The notes: generated by a model not told the origin, from the sequence alone. Counted from the stretch's first letter, positions 1 through 14,300 are shown. The stretch: 64,000 bases of DNA from Cymodocea nodosa (GCA_036874045.1 CM072336.1:16115001-16179000), one strand, 5' to 3'. Translations and numbers: made by a program.

Positions 1-335
1 GATTTCCCTTCTCTAGACTAAACCAATTTATATATGTTATTTTCTCCTTTTGTATTAAAACTATCATTTAATTCCTTATTAGCTTGATTTTTAACTTCAC
101 TAACAATTTTCTTAGCATTTCTTTTTACTAACTTATGTTTTTCTAAATTTTTCTCCTTTCTACATTTAAGATAGGTTTTATAGCATTCTTTCTTTTCTTT
201 TATTATCTTTATATATATCGTTATTCCAAAGGAGCTACTACCTAAGGCTCTCTAAAAATTTCCTTAGCAATCTTCTTGTACATTCTTATCTAATAAAAAT
301 CTTCCTTACCTTTTGTCTAAAAAAAGTACTTGCAA
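1..335 (-). mobile_element. RTE-type LINE fragment
   Basis: The minus strand translates with interruptions to YKKIAKEIFREP, then ECYKTYLKCRKEKNLEKHKL and [15 protein letters not shown]. This is the region just before the reverse transcriptase in plant RTE LINEs. It carries stop codons and runs off the left edge. A related copy in the opposite orientation starts near 3060. Confidence 0.6.
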
Positions 336-499
336 CCACATTAATCGATTTTTCATCTTCTTAATTCCTAAAAAAAACTTGGGCTTAAGATATTAGGGAT
401 TTCTGCTAACTAATCCAGCTAAACACTAGAATGAAGACCATTATTAAACTACCCAACAACAAGCTTCTGGAAATTGTGAGAAACTAGGCTCAACTTGCC

Positions 500-800
500 A
501 AAACTACTTCTATCAAAGGGAGAAGCAAGGTTGACGGTTTTATCATAGCTCAAGAAGAGCTTATGCATTATTCATTGGCCAAGCAAGGAATTACTTCCAC
601 TTTGGACATGGGATGAAGCAAGGAGACCCTCTTTTCACCATTGCTTTTCAATTTAGCAATTGATATTCTCGTTAACGTGGGCTATAATGCAATAGAGGAT
701 GGATGGCTGAAACACTGGTTTGTAGGCAATTACAGAATGAAAGTCTCAATCCTTCAATACACCAATGAGAGTTTAATGAGAGCATCAACATTGGGCATTC
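500..800 (+). mobile_element. LINE reverse-transcriptase fragment (broken)
   Basis: The translation contains DGFIIAQEELMHY, then MKQGDPL, and after a frameshift SPLLFNLAIDILVN, a hallmark RT block. ILQYTNESL then stands in place of the YADD catalytic box. Sequence between the blocks is missing. It is an inactive remnant inside POLE intron 18. Confidence 0.6.
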
Positions 801-1189
801 TTCATTCAACTTGATGCAACTTAGGAAGTCAATAACATGTTCAAAGGGTAGTCATCTGTAGGCAAGTATCATGTGTTGCTTATGCTCCATGCAATCTACC
901 AGGCACTTGAGCTATATGACTAAGAAGAACACTATCATCTCCAAGAGAGATTCCAACAACCAAGAGAGATCATCAACCAAGCTAACCACTTTGTCAACCT
1001 TTGGGACAGGGTCTATTAGATAATTGTAACCTTTTCCTTTTTAGGCCTTATACCCTGATATGATTTCCTAGGTCAACCTAGGTGGAGTGCTTGTAATTGG
1101 ATGAATCTTATTATCAATGAGAAACACCATATTCCCTTCTCCAAAAGTCCTATAAATATCTAATCCTTTCTTAGCAACAAATTAATGAT

Positions 1190-1352
1190 TGCTAGAGTAT
1201 ATTAATGTATTAGGGTTAAGCGTTGTGTGTGTTAGCCTCACATTACTTAAATTATGTTTATATTCTTTGTGTAGTCCTTATATATAAAGACCTTATGTTT
1301 GCTTATAAAATCATAATTCTCTTTCACTCTTGTTCTCACATGGCATATCTCA
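1190..1352 (+). mobile_element. LTR fragment, same family as the element at 3248-5545
   Basis: It begins TGCTAGAG, shares TAATGTATTAGGGTT, and continues with ATTACTTAAATTATGTTTAT and CCTTATGTTTGCTTAT. These blocks recur, inverted, at 5400-5545. It appears to be a solo or truncated LTR. Confidence 0.5.
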
Positions 1353-1354
1353 AA

Positions 1355-1503
1355 CAATAGTAGAATAATTATCAGTTGATAATCGAAGGCAATAGAATAG
1401 ATAGACAAATATGGTCTATTTACCTACTTTCTAATGATAAACCACATTCGTCTATCCATTCTACTATGCCAGATTGTATCATCTAATAATTATTCTACTA
1501 TTG
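1355..1503. repeat. Foldback/MITE-like hairpin
   Basis: CAATAGTAGAATAATTA at 1355-1371 is perfectly inverted at 1487-1503, and the pairing extends inward with roughly 80% complementarity to a loop of about 25 nt. The whole unit is about 150 bp. Confidence 0.65.
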
Positions 1504-1844
1504 TCTAAAATATAGTTCCTTCTAAGACTATCTTTAATTATTCTTATTACTACTACTTTTGCTACTACTACTTCTATGACAACATTTACTTCCTTTTACT
1601 ACTATTGTTACAGTAACTAGTTTTTTTATATTGCTCTATGTTTCTGCTATGTTTTAAGTTTGTTAAGTTGGTTTCGAGTCTATTGTAAGCTACAACGTTT
1701 GTTGCAAGTTAGATTCTTTTGAAATCGTACACCTCAAGAATCATCATTTCACCAAAAATCAACAATAACAATAAATGTTAAACATCCAAGTGGTACCGCT
1801 GTAAACATACAAATATCAAGCAAATGCCTGAGCAAATTACCAAC
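1504..1844. other. Intron 18 filler
   Basis: AT-rich sequence with a short degenerate TAC/CTA-rich patch near 1545-1580. No gene, RNA or recognisable element was seen. Confidence 0.5.
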
Positions 1845-2386
1845 CTTCGTACTGTATCAACATAGAATGAATTCTCCCGCATGCATATTCCAGCCTGTCG
1901 AACTTCAGTGATTGGTTTGTCTAGAACCCTTTTATATGCCTAAAATGCACAAAAGGAAAGATAGAAACAGCATTTCAACAATAAAAGCCATAGAGGAGAT
2001 CGTTGTCAACCTTTTGACAGTATTTCCTCAAACGCTCTTTCAGCTTTAAATGTTGTTCACGTCTAGTGAGGTTGAGGAACATTTTTGATGGCTGACTATC
2101 TTTTTCATCAACGACCTCAGATTCAAGTTGCTTCTTTAGATGATAATAGTCACTGCAAAGAAGAAAAAAAATCTTCACATAAATTAATCCATTTATCATT
2201 GGTTGTTTGCAAGTCATAACAATTGTAATCTCAATACTTCCAAGCAATATAGATTTTTTTTATAGACCTTCTCTTAGCCATAGATATTTCTCCTCTCCAG
2301 ACCCAATCAAGCTTCCTTAGGCAATTCTTCCCTGGACGATTGAAGTCACACGCAGTACAGATCTCATCTGAAACTATTGCCGGTGG
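1845..2386 (-). CDS. POLE: POLE exons 16-18 (CysX iron-sulfur motif)
   Basis: Exon 16 (2268-2386) reads [20 protein letters not shown] and then [12 protein letters not shown]. Exon 17 (2011-2152) runs from [12 protein letters not shown] to RLRKYCQK. Exon 18 (1845-1939) reads [20 protein letters not shown] and then [11 protein letters not shown]. The three cysteines of [13 protein letters not shown] plus the one in KYCQK match the CysX set that binds an iron-sulfur cluster in Pol epsilon. Exons 16 and 18 end two bases into a codon. Introns 16 and 17 are 115 and 71 bp. The following exon is not in the first 1844 bases. Confidence 0.94.
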
Positions 2387-5300
2387 CTGCAAAGTAGCAA
2401 TTTAATTTGTTACAAAGTGATGACGTATGGCAAAGCAAATTGGTGATGCAAGCAGTCAGATGTGACACAATAACCATCTCATTAAGAAACTAAAAATCAC
2501 ATAATTTTGAACTAATATGCCCACAGCAACAAGTGTCTATTTGCAGATCTCAAGGTATAAAAGGTTATAAATGCATAATAAATGCAATGAATCCAAGAAG
2601 CACTTTGCAAAGTTAACAAGGTAACAAATTAATTACAAAAGGTAAATTATAAAGTATTAGATGCAATACAATTTTATTGCAAGAGTTAATCTACTTGGGA
2701 TTATTGGTTCTCATGTTAACTGGATGGGAAAATTTGAAACAGCATGGTAAAGAATAGACAAAACACATCTTTGTTCTCCGCCCGGGCCTTTCCCTGTGAC
2801 CCATTATATTCTGTTTTCTTATTAAAAATTTATATATTTTATATTAAACAAAAGCACAAGTTAAATAAATTATGTTTGGTAATAGATGGCCAAACCTGAA
2901 GCCTGTTTGTCAATATAATGTTAGGATACATTGCAGCAACATCTAAATGATATATCAGTGGGCATTCCTCAAGTGTTGGATGATCACGTAAGGCCATAAG
3001 CTGCAGCACAAAGTGAAGGATTTTAGAAAAATGCCACATTCTTAATTAGAGAAGTATAAGCTAGCAAATAACAAAAGAAAAGAAGGAATGCTATAAGACA
3101 TATCATAAATGTAGAAATGAGGAAAATCTAGAAAAGTATAAGCTGGCAAAAAGGAATGCCAAAAAAATTGTTAGGAAAGTTAAAAATCAGACCTATAAGG
3201 GATTATATGATAATTTAAACACAAAACAATGAAAAAATGGAATATATTGTCGGAACACAATAAATAGAGGCTGATAAACAAATAGAATATAAGGTCAAGA
3301 AATAAGTGGAATGTAATTATTAAGTAAACATAAAATCTTTATTTATAGAGGCTACACAATGAAGATAAATAACACTTAAGCAATGTGGGACTAAACGACA
3401 CATACCTAAAACCATAATACATATTTTGTTGTTAACATCATTAGATTTAGTCAACATACAAACACCTATCATACTAAGAAATTGATTTGTTGTTAATATC
3501 ATTAGACTTAATCAACATATGAAAACCAACACATACTACAAAGACTTGCACACATATTCCTACGATACTAATGCAATCATCATTAATCATCCAATAACAA
3601 TAACAAAATCCAACAACAAGACTGATCTTGTGGAGAACAAATAACTTTGATGGAACTAACATTGCCACAATGTCAAAAATCATATGTGAAAAGTACAACT
3701 AATTTATTGGAGATAGATAGTAGAATATTAAACACTTTTTTCTATCTTGTTTTCCTCTCCCTTTTATATCTTTTTTTTAACTTCCACCATTTTTATCTGT
3801 CTCTCCTTCTCAATTCTTCTTGCTCCCCTCCTTTTTTTTTCCTTTATCCTTCCATAAATGCTTCACCGTCGTCATTTTCTTTTCTTTCCTTTCTCTTTCA
3901 TTTCTGTTGATTCTTCTTTTACATCTATCCATCTCTTCCTCTACAACCTTAGTAGATGCAAACAATGTCAAATGTTGAAAAAGGTGAAGAGACGATGACA
4001 AGTGACTCTCTCTCCAACCTTAATGGGTACAAACAGTGATGGATGGTGACAAAGGTGAAGAGATGACAACAAGCAACAATGCCATCCCTCACATAGTAAG
4101 CCCATCATCAAAACAATGAGAGGGGCTAGCAATATTGACAAAACTACTAAAGACAATAGTAGTGGTTAGCAGTAGTGCTATCAATGCATAAGACAATAGG
4201 ATCAACTAGAGATGGAGAATTGACAGCATTTATAGGCTCTAGTGACTTCAACACAATAGTGGCAAGTGTTGTTAGTGATGTGAGAGAGGCCAAGACAATT
4301 GGATAGAGAAAGAGAGGAAAGTGACAGAGAAGTTATAGCAATAGTGTGCCAACAAAAGAGGAGGACAAAAGATAGGAGCCAATGACGAACTAAATTTGGT
4401 AGACGGAGTACAATTACAAACAATGACTAGTGGCTAGCATAACAGAAAGGTGGAGATGACATTAGTGGTTAGCAATGATGGGAGAGGAGCAAACAATTTG
4501 GACAAGAGCCAACAACACTAGTAGTGGCAACCTCAATAAGGTCATCAACAATGGTGATTAGGAGCGTGTATTAGGGTTTCTCTCTTCCCAACCTAGATCT
4601 CTCACACTTCTCATAAAATCTAATCTCTAATACCATATTGATGAAAAGGGAATCTTTATAAGACCCCACGAACAACACCTAGCTCTAGACTACCTTCATG
4701 ACTTACCCTCACACTCTAAATGGCAAAGGAAGAAAGAGAGTAAACATCATAGAAGAGGAAAAAGAGAAGGATCCAAACACGAAAATAAGAAAAGATTTAC
4801 GTGGTTCAGCATAAAGACTTACATCTATGAATGTTGATGGTGTGTTCTCTTTCTTCTTATTTCATGCACTGGAATTGTGGCAACACCCATAAACAATGAG
4901 GTTACAATCCTATTTATAACGTAGGGTTAGTTACAATAAGTACAAGTAATCAGAGAAACACTCAGACATAAATTAGATACATAAGAGCTAACATTCCAAA
5001 CCTTATGAAAACTTACATCCTTAACGACCTGAGTCGTCAGAGACTTGAGCTAGTAACTCTCCCGACCATTATATAGACTTGATTGCTAACCCATTGAGAC
5101 CTTGTGATAATTAACAAACTCAACGAACTCCTCATATACTTCAGCTAAACTAGACAGACCTCTTCGTAATTAACTCTCCAAACTTGCCAACTTCCTTAAA
5201 GACTTAAACTTGTAGTTGTCCAACTTTCGTCATGTGCCAACTTAAGTCATGTAGGTGATCTGTTAACCATCCAAACATTTTGGATTCTTAAGCTTTTTGA

Positions 5301-8300
5301 TAGATACTTAGCTATATAACTAACCGAGCTTTAAAACATAGTTGTGCGACTACACCTACCTTTAGAGTATTTTCTCCACACACTTAACAATTGAAACACA
5401 AGAAATAGGTAAAAGTTCAATATCATTCATAAGCAAACATAAGATCTCTATTTATAGAAACTACATAACGTTAATAAATAATATTTAAGTAATGTAAGGC
5501 TAAACTAACACACACCTAAACCCTAATACATTATTTTCTCTAACATATATAAATTGGTTAAAGTAAGAAAAACAAAATCTACAAATTCTAGTCACATAAA
5601 GGGTATTAAAGACAATGATGATAGAGTTTTAATAAAAGAAAATGAAATAAAAGATGATGTAGATATTTTAGTAAACTTTTTGATGAATATGCCATAAGAC
5701 ACACTCACCTCCAACATTTAGTTAGTTGTACAAAAGACAAATTATAGTTAGTTTTTAAAAATTAGTGCCTTTAAAGTAAGAGAAGCTATTAAGAAAATGA
5801 AATATTGATAGGAAATCATAGAAAATTTTATGTTACTAGGACTAAAGCATGTAACTCAAATCATAGAAAATCAATTTGAGTTTATCTTAAAAGGACAACA
5901 ATAAAAGTTATTCATTTACTTAGACAATTAATAGGAAATTTTAGAATTACACATGCACACACACATGTATGTACATGAATATACATTTATCTAGGTAAAT
6001 GAATATCTACTTACATAATATCATGTATAATAGATTCTAGCACTCTCCTTCAAGTTAAAGTAAATATATCAATCATACCTAGCTTATTACATAAACTTTT
6101 AAAAACCCTACACTGAAACTTTTAGTGAGAAGATCTATAAGTTCATCTAAAAACAAAATATAAAGAGTAAATATTGAAAGGACCTCTAGATTTTAATAAT
6201 GTAAAAATCAATGTGAAGAATAATCTTTTGTATTTCACAGATCAACAGATAAACAGTTACAATAGATCATTCAAAACTGACAGATGAAATCAAAAGGATC
6301 GGTCAGTTATCAATCTAAGTATCTAAAAGTAGTTTTTCGAAAGGTTATCAACCTAAGTATCCAGAAGAAGCAGATTTTCAAAAGATTAACACCTTAAGTA
6401 TCCGAAATACCACTTAAGGATAACAAGAGAGCTCTTCGAAAAGTTATAATGCTAACTATCAGAAAATAAGGTCTTCGGAATGTTAAATAAAAACTTGAAT
6501 TCTTCAAAAAGTTAGGACAGCTAACTATCCGAAAATCTAAGAAAATCGGAGAATTAGAAAAGTTAACTATCCAAATGGTTCAGTCAATTAATACACATGA
6601 GGTGAAAGTCAGAAGCAGTGAAAGACAGCTGTTCGAGTTTTCGAAGAGTTAAAAAGTTAACTATCCGAAAATATAAGAAAATCGGAAGGTTAACTGGAAC
6701 AACTATCTAAATAGTTAAATTAGATAATTATACACGTGCAAAAATCCAGTCAGAAGTTTAAAAGGATTTTTTGGAAAGATAGGAAAGTTAACTATCAGAA
6801 AAATAGGAAGTTTAAATCATTTAATTACACTTAAGTCATTCAAAAAGTTACAGATTTAAGTATCTGAAACTTAAATCATTCAATTATGCATGTGCAAAAA
6901 TAAGAAAACAACAGTCGAAAGCTTAGAGAGAGAATTGAAAAGTTATTAAGATTAACTATCTAAAAGTTGAAACGTTTCAGTAAGTTAACAACTAACTATT
7001 CGAACTTAAGGAAAACTTACGTATATGACTTAAAACTCACACGTGACACAAACATAAAGACTCTAGTGAATTTTCGGAGAGTGACAAAGCTAACTATCCG
7101 AAATTCCAAAATTATCAGAAGGTTATAAGCGTTACTGTTCACTCAACAATAACTTACCAAAATTAAACCTGCAAGGACAGTAAGTACAGCAGTAAGAAGC
7201 TATTAGAAAGGAATATGATCATAATGCTTCTTGTTATAAATATAAACAACAATCAAGAGAAGAATAGAATAGCATATACATATCTATATACTAAGCTCCA
7301 CAAAAACAGTAGAATACATTTAAGATCAAAATCCTTAGCAAAGTGCAAACTGAAATCAAGAGCTCATTGCACGAAACAATCTCTAATCTACTCAAATTGA
7401 TGGTTTACTGAAGTATGCCAACTGAAAACTTTAGAGATAGATTGGTTGGAGCTATAACTAGAAAGCTCAGTTTAACTAGTTGGTTCTTGCTTTAATCTTA
7501 AAGCTAAGTATTTGTAAGTTCTGAAAGATTAGTGAAGTTCAAGTATCCATTAAAGGTGGACTAACTATTAGTGATGAACCACCTAAAATCTCTGTGTGCA
7601 TTATCTTCATTTATTTTGTGTTTTCACTAGAAAAAATTGTTTTATGCTTGCTGAAATAAATTAACAATCAACCATCTATTATTAAGTTTTGAAATTGCTT
7701 AGAAATCATTAAATCTTACCATTCAACTCCCTTCTAGTAAGTCATTAAGTCTTAACAATTGGTATCAGAGTAAGGTTGATCTCATCAATAGATTTAACCG
7801 TCTAAGATCATGATTTTTCATATTGCAGAGGATCAGAATATCCATCAATTTCTCCTCTTTGATAGTAGCAATTATAGCTACTAGAAAAATAGAATGGAGT
7901 ATTTCTTTAGGAGCACTGATGTGAAACTTTGAATAATGATTGTACATGGTACATCATTTTCAATCAATCATAAAAGAAACTAGACTGAGGAGGATGAAAA
8001 AATCATTCAAATGAATGCTCGTGGATTGAATTCAATTTACCATGCTCTTACTAGTAAACAGTATAACAAAATATTTGTATATAAGTCTTCACATGAGACT
8101 TAGAAAATCCTTCAAATTACATATAAAGGAACTAGCCAAGTGAAAGACACTAATATTAGTATTTTATTAAGTATGAATTATTCAAAATACTTGAAAATGA
8201 AAATATTACTAACATATTTTCAAGATTTACTGAAATTATAAATGAACTAAGAGGCCTTAGAAGGGAATTTTCTAATCATGAACAGATACAAAAGATCCTA

Positions 8301-11300
8301 AGAAGTCTAATAGTTGAATAGAAACAAAAGTCTACTTCTATACAATACTCAAAAGATCTGAACAATTACTTAGTAAAAGATTTGCTAGGAAATCTTCTTA
8401 CTCATAAAGTCCAAATGAAGGAATAGAAGGAAGAAGAGAGAGCCACTAAAAGAAACATTCCCTTTAACACAAATCTTCCTTAAGAATCTTGACTTTCCGA
8501 GACATGAAAAAACACTTCAGGTTTTCTCAAGAATCTGGATTTTCTGTTTCTTCAATTTCTAAATTTTTCGACATGTACAAACACCCCCTAAGACATGTGA
8601 AACAGCCTAAAGTAGATTTTCTATCTATTTTATCACCTACATATCCTAAGCCATAGTATTCTACAATTTTTAAATGTCTCTGTCTTTCATATAAGATTCC
8701 CTTCCCTAACGTTTTTTAGTAAATTCCAAAACATAAATAGCTTGTTACTAATGTACATCTTTAAGTTCATACATAAACTAAGTAGATTCACAACAATAGT
8801 TATATCAAGTCTTGTAATAATCAAATATACAAGTTTTCAACTAACCTTCTATATCTCCTTAGATCTTCCAATTGTTGTGAATTTGAATCCTATAAGAGGG
8901 GATTTTGCTCCACAAGGGTCTTTTCAATTTTACATCCTCCCAATCTAATCTCCTTTAGCAAACTCTAAGGCATATTTCCTTTGGGATAAAGAAAATTTTC
9001 CTTTTATATATACAAACTCAATCCAAAAAAATTAATTTAGTTTGCCCATATCTTTTGAAATAAAATGTTGGTTCAAATACTTCTTAGTTTCTTCAATAAC
9101 CATTGCATCATTTTTATCAACAATATGTCATCAACACAAACTAAAAGTACATGTCTATTAGACATTTTTTTATAAAACACTAAGTAATCAATAACACATC
9201 TATAAAAACCACCAACTTTACTAAACTTATCAAAGCATACTTCAAGACTCTACTTGGGACCATAGATGGCCTTCCTAAGCATGCATACTTTTTTTTTGAC
9301 AAAATCCCTGATCTATTTAAGAGGTGGGGACCCAAAGCAACTACGGAAAGAAATAGTAACAAAAAGCCAAATCAATCTACAATTGGGGATGTTCCAATTA
9401 TCTAGAAGAACTTAGCATTTTGCATTCTTAGGGAGATTGTCCATCCTAAGGAAGATGTTATGGGCCTTAGATCTTATGGCTTCTTTGCCAAGACCGTGAG
9501 ATGCTCCATTAGCTTCTCTGTAAATATGGTGACAGGATCTAACCTCTATCAGCAAGTTTAGTAAATCACACATTGAAGCTATGGAAAATATATGTTTTAT
9601 TGTGTTCTCCTCCTGAGTATGCATACATGATTCTCACCCTAAGCAACATATTCTAAAAGTGCTCCATAAACAATTGTTCTACCAAATTACCATATAAAAT
9701 AGTATTTTTGACATGTAACTAAAACATCTGCCAAGACTGATTAACAACGATGGAAATAATAACTCTTTCATATCAATTCTATAATACCAGATGCTATTTC
9801 AGATATCATCCTATTTAGGGATAAGTAAAAAATATTTTTGTACTGTTTTCAATAATACAGACTCTTTGATAGTATACCATCCTGGAAAAGAAAGTTTGGA
9901 AGTATGATATTGTAATTACATCCTGGAAAAGAAAAATTGCTGCATATGAGTGATAATACTCAATTTTCAATTGGTTGGGGCTTTCTACTTAGTTATCAGC
10001 CCTGTTCAATTGCAGTTTGAGTTTGACCTGCCATGTTCTATGTCATTGTATTGGTGCATGTCTGGTTGTAGTTTTATTGCTGGTATCAAATGGCATTGTT
10101 TCCAGTGTCATTTGAGGCCTTAGATTATCTGATGAGCTTGTACTTTGTTACTTTCCTTTTCAATATATTTCTTGCTAGCATGCCACTCAAAAAAATTCCA
10201 ATTGCAACCACTAGAAACATAGAGTAATAACAAAAATAATGTTTCTTATGTAAAAAAATCAAAACTTGTGTGATACTTTAAAAAAAAATTAGAAACTTTA
10301 AAGGTATATCAATAGAAATAAATAGGAAAATTATATAAAATATACACATCATTAATGGATGGTAAAGATGGCTGTTAGAGACATGAAGAGGTTACTGAAA
10401 TATCACAACCAGTTTAGATCAAATAACTAAAGCCAACATCTAAGATAAAAATGCCCACCACAAAAGAATGTCAAGAAACAACCTATGCAACATAAAGAAA
10501 AAAACTGAGAAACTCATTTCTCCCATGGACATTACATGCTTTTATAGTGCTTAAAAGACAAGGGATGTAATTATGGAAAATAAAGATAATGAATAAATTC
10601 AAAACCTTTGTCATGATTTTGCATTTCACTTCTTCATAATTGGAGATAGAATCAATATCCATCTTGCCCTCTGTGATTATTGCATATTGAAGATCTCGAT
10701 CTAGATTTTTAATCAATTGCTGAAAAATAGAAATAAATGAACTCATTGTTGTTGTCCAAGCATATAAAAATTGCAGGCATAATGCAAATAAAAAGTTAAT
10801 GCATGTGACGACTTGTTATATATATGAATTAAAGTTAGAAAGTGCAATAACGAAAGTTTATGCTAAGCTACAAACATTTTGAATACGAAAGATTTTTATT
10901 TGAAATTCAAATTTAATAGATTGAAAAGATTTTGATTTATAATTAAGGGTGTTTTTGGTATTAAATAATTAGGTTGATCTATTAAACGGAGAAACAAGGG
11001 GTGTTGGCTTAATATGATAGATACAAGAGTCATTATGTATATTTCAAGATGCATGACAACTATTTATATATTTCAGAATAAACATTGTGAAAGGAAGGAA
11101 GCCCCAAGACTTATAGCAACTCCTTGTGTTCTCTTGCCATCAATTCTGTGTTATTTATCCTTCTCCATGTCCCTATTTCGTTTCCCTCCATTCTTCTTAG
11201 TTGACAAAAATTATTTAGTGTGGGTGTTATATTAAAAAGTCATTTATGCATACATGTCTTAACCAAAAAGTTAAATCACATCAAATTCTTCAACTCAAGA

Positions 11301-14300
11301 CACAAAGTCCACTAGCCATCCCAACTTTGTCCATCACACTATAACACCCTGGAAGATCAAAAAATTATGTTACAACCAAATGAAAAGCAAGACATGACAC
11401 ATAAGGATGGCTGCTAATCGGCATAATCCTTCAAGGTGTTTCCCTTTACCAACTTCTCCAACAGGTACTGGAAATCAACCTAAACAGCAAAGATTGCACC
11501 ATCATTCACCACTGTACACATGAGAAGATATGCCAAGACCCAAAAAGTCTACTAGCCATCCCAACATTGTCCATCAACTCAACTTATAACTAACACCCTG
11601 GGAGATCAAAAAATTATGGTACAACCAAATGAAGCAGCAAGACATGAAACATAAGGACCATTGCTAATCAGCATAATCCTTCAAGTTTTTCTCTTAACCA
11701 ACTTCTCAAACTGGGACTGGAAATAAACCGAAGCAACAAAGATTGTACCATCCTTCATCACTGTACACACGAGAAGATGTCAAACCAAAGTGCTAACCAG
11801 GCAAGCAAAAAAAGGTGAATGATATCTTCTTCTTTATTCCCATAATAGAGGAAACAAACAGTACTAGTATCTTCTTCTTTGGTCACAATTCTTACATGGA
11901 ATGAGAGTCACAAATGTTTTAATCTTCAATGAAAATTTGCATCTCCAAGCCACTAAGAGGAGACCAATAAGATCCACACATATCCAGTAGATTGTACTAT
12001 TGTAGTGGCAATTGCACAATATGAAAACCCTAACTGCTTGGCAATTCAGCAAGTTTGATCAAATCCAGGAAGCAAGAAGTGTAAACTTGAGCATCCCTGG
12101 CAGAGGAATAGCCTGTCTCATTATCATCCTCCGGTTGCCATAAAGTTGAAGATCCTAATTCAAAACACAGCAAAAAAATTGCACACCTCTATAATAGTTA
12201 CCCCTGGAAATCCAACGAGTATTAAAATAAGTTGGAAACTTGGTAACAGAAATGGAATCTTGACACTATTGAGCATTGATCCAGTGTATCAATGTGTGTC
12301 CATTGACCAGATAAGCACAATAAATTGACAAATTGGAAGTGTTGGTCAAATCAACACACTACATAATCCACCCCACACATTGGTGCTTCCTTCCATCTCA
12401 TCTACCCTATCTTCTCCTCTACCTCCTAGACCATCTCAAAGTGTCACAATTCTCCTTTGTTTTAGAAAATTCATCAAAAGAAATTGTTCATTTTCATGAA
12501 TCATTACATCCCCCTAGCAATCAGGAACTATCTGACAATCAATGTTCAGCCAACCTAAACAGACATCTATTCAACATCTAACATCTATAACCCAAATTTG
12601 ATTCAAAGGTTTGTTCAAGTTTGGAATTTACATTGAACATCACCACACGATAGTGATGAAAATATTAATGCAATGTGAAAAGAAAGATGTCATCAAGGTG
12701 AACAAAAAATATAAAATCACCACTAAGCAAATAAAGAAACAAAAGACATCATGTAAGATATGCATATTGCATCCAAGCAACTGCATTTATAAAAAACAGA
12801 AAAACAAGAGTAGGCTTGAGGACTCACATCAAATGCAGATGGATCAAGCTGAAATTTAGTAGGAAGATCAGATCTAAAAACACCACTTTCAAGGCATTCT
12901 ACATGGCCACCAATATAGGTTTCACTCTCTAGGAGGCGATTCTTATAAAACTTCTCATAATCATCTTGGTGTTTGTTTGGGCAGATAACATTTGCTTTGA
13001 ATGCCTGCATGTCCACCACATGTTAAACAACAGTTCTAAAGTTTTGCCACTATGAACAAGTAAAATTATAGTATTTAAAGAAAGAGAAATTTTGAAGTAT
13101 ATTCACCAGAAAATACAAAAACAAAGAAGAAAAGTATTTGAAAACTATTTATAAAATTGATATATTTGTTCATAGACAATACAATAAGCTGGTTGTTCAC
13201 ACAGACCATGCAATTAATGAAAAAAACTGCAATGTTTAAGTAATTAACTACATGCAATAACATAATATAAATCAATATTCAATGGCTAATCTCATTTATA
13301 CAACTACAGTTTACCATTGTGTAAATGTGCTCTACGAAAGAAGCAGGTAAGTCTTTTATCACCTTAGAAATGAAAGCAAGATAGGTGAAAACAAGGTGCC
13401 TAGGCACCATAGTTTTCAAGGCACCTAAGCTGTAACCAAGAGCACCTAGGCACCCATATATATATTAAATATTATTTTTTATGAAAACATTATATATATA
13501 ATAGTAAATATATACACTTTTAAATCTATTATTTCAAATATAACATTGAAATACATAAATAATCATAAGATAACATCAAAATACAAAGTGTAATAATATT
13601 TAATTAAATATACCCAATAGAAGATCCACCCAGACATGACCAAATCATTTTTGGGTGCCTAGGCACACACCTTGAAAAGCATGATAGGCAAATATTTGTT
13701 TTATTTACAAATGTCAGACAAGCACCTAAGGAATAAAGTATCAATATTATATCGAGGACCAATCCCCCAGAAAAAGAAACATATTAAGGATCAAGGTTTG
13801 CATCGATGGAAACCCAATACTTTTATGAAAACAACAAAAAAACTCTAGAATTCAACTTGAAACCCTATTGCCTCTTGTTATGTCATCAATAATTCCTATC
13901 TTTTTCCTCATGTAATGATATAACAATGGTTCGTAATCATGTCTGTAAGATAGTCTAGCTCCATGATCTTAATCCTAGTGGTATAAGTAAAGAGCCTTTC
14001 TTCTAAATGAAATAAGTGATCTTTGACTTTTAAATGAAGGAATATTATTACTACTACCACCACTATTACCATCACCATCATCATCTAAAAATTGTGTTAA
14101 TTCATCATTAAAGTCCATGCTTGACTTAACTCTAAACTTCTTCCAACACCACAAGGTTACGAAGAGAAGTTCATGTACTCATCAATATCAACACCTAATT
14201 GCTTTACAATATATTGGTCCAACCTCCCACCCACCTCACCATGAACTAAGCTATCATTCTTTTGCATCCATTCTACAATAAGATTCCCGTTGCTCAAATT

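Larger units (their letters stand above)
3050..5960 (+). mobile_element. RTE LINE fragment split by an LTR element
   Basis: The left half (3050-3247) reads [20 protein letters not shown] and then [15 protein letters not shown]. The right half (5546 to about 5960) continues [27 protein letters not shown] and [12 protein letters not shown], the next part of the same ORF. The LTR element at 3248-5545 lies exactly between them. Stops show it is dead. It lies about 50 bp from the acceptor of POLE exon 15. Confidence 0.65.

Noticed and set aside
1..1844. Next POLE exon
   Set aside because: I looked for the FRDRRYEYK-type block on the minus strand and did not find it; intron 18 appears to continue past position 1.
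3647..4423. Several open frames in 3.6-4.4 kb on both strands
   Set aside because: They fall in the decayed interior of the LTR element and show only low-complexity Ser/Phe/Leu or Lys/Arg runs.
12146..12859. Plus-strand frames in intron 13
   Set aside because: They carry no motif and partly overlap exon 13 on the other strand.
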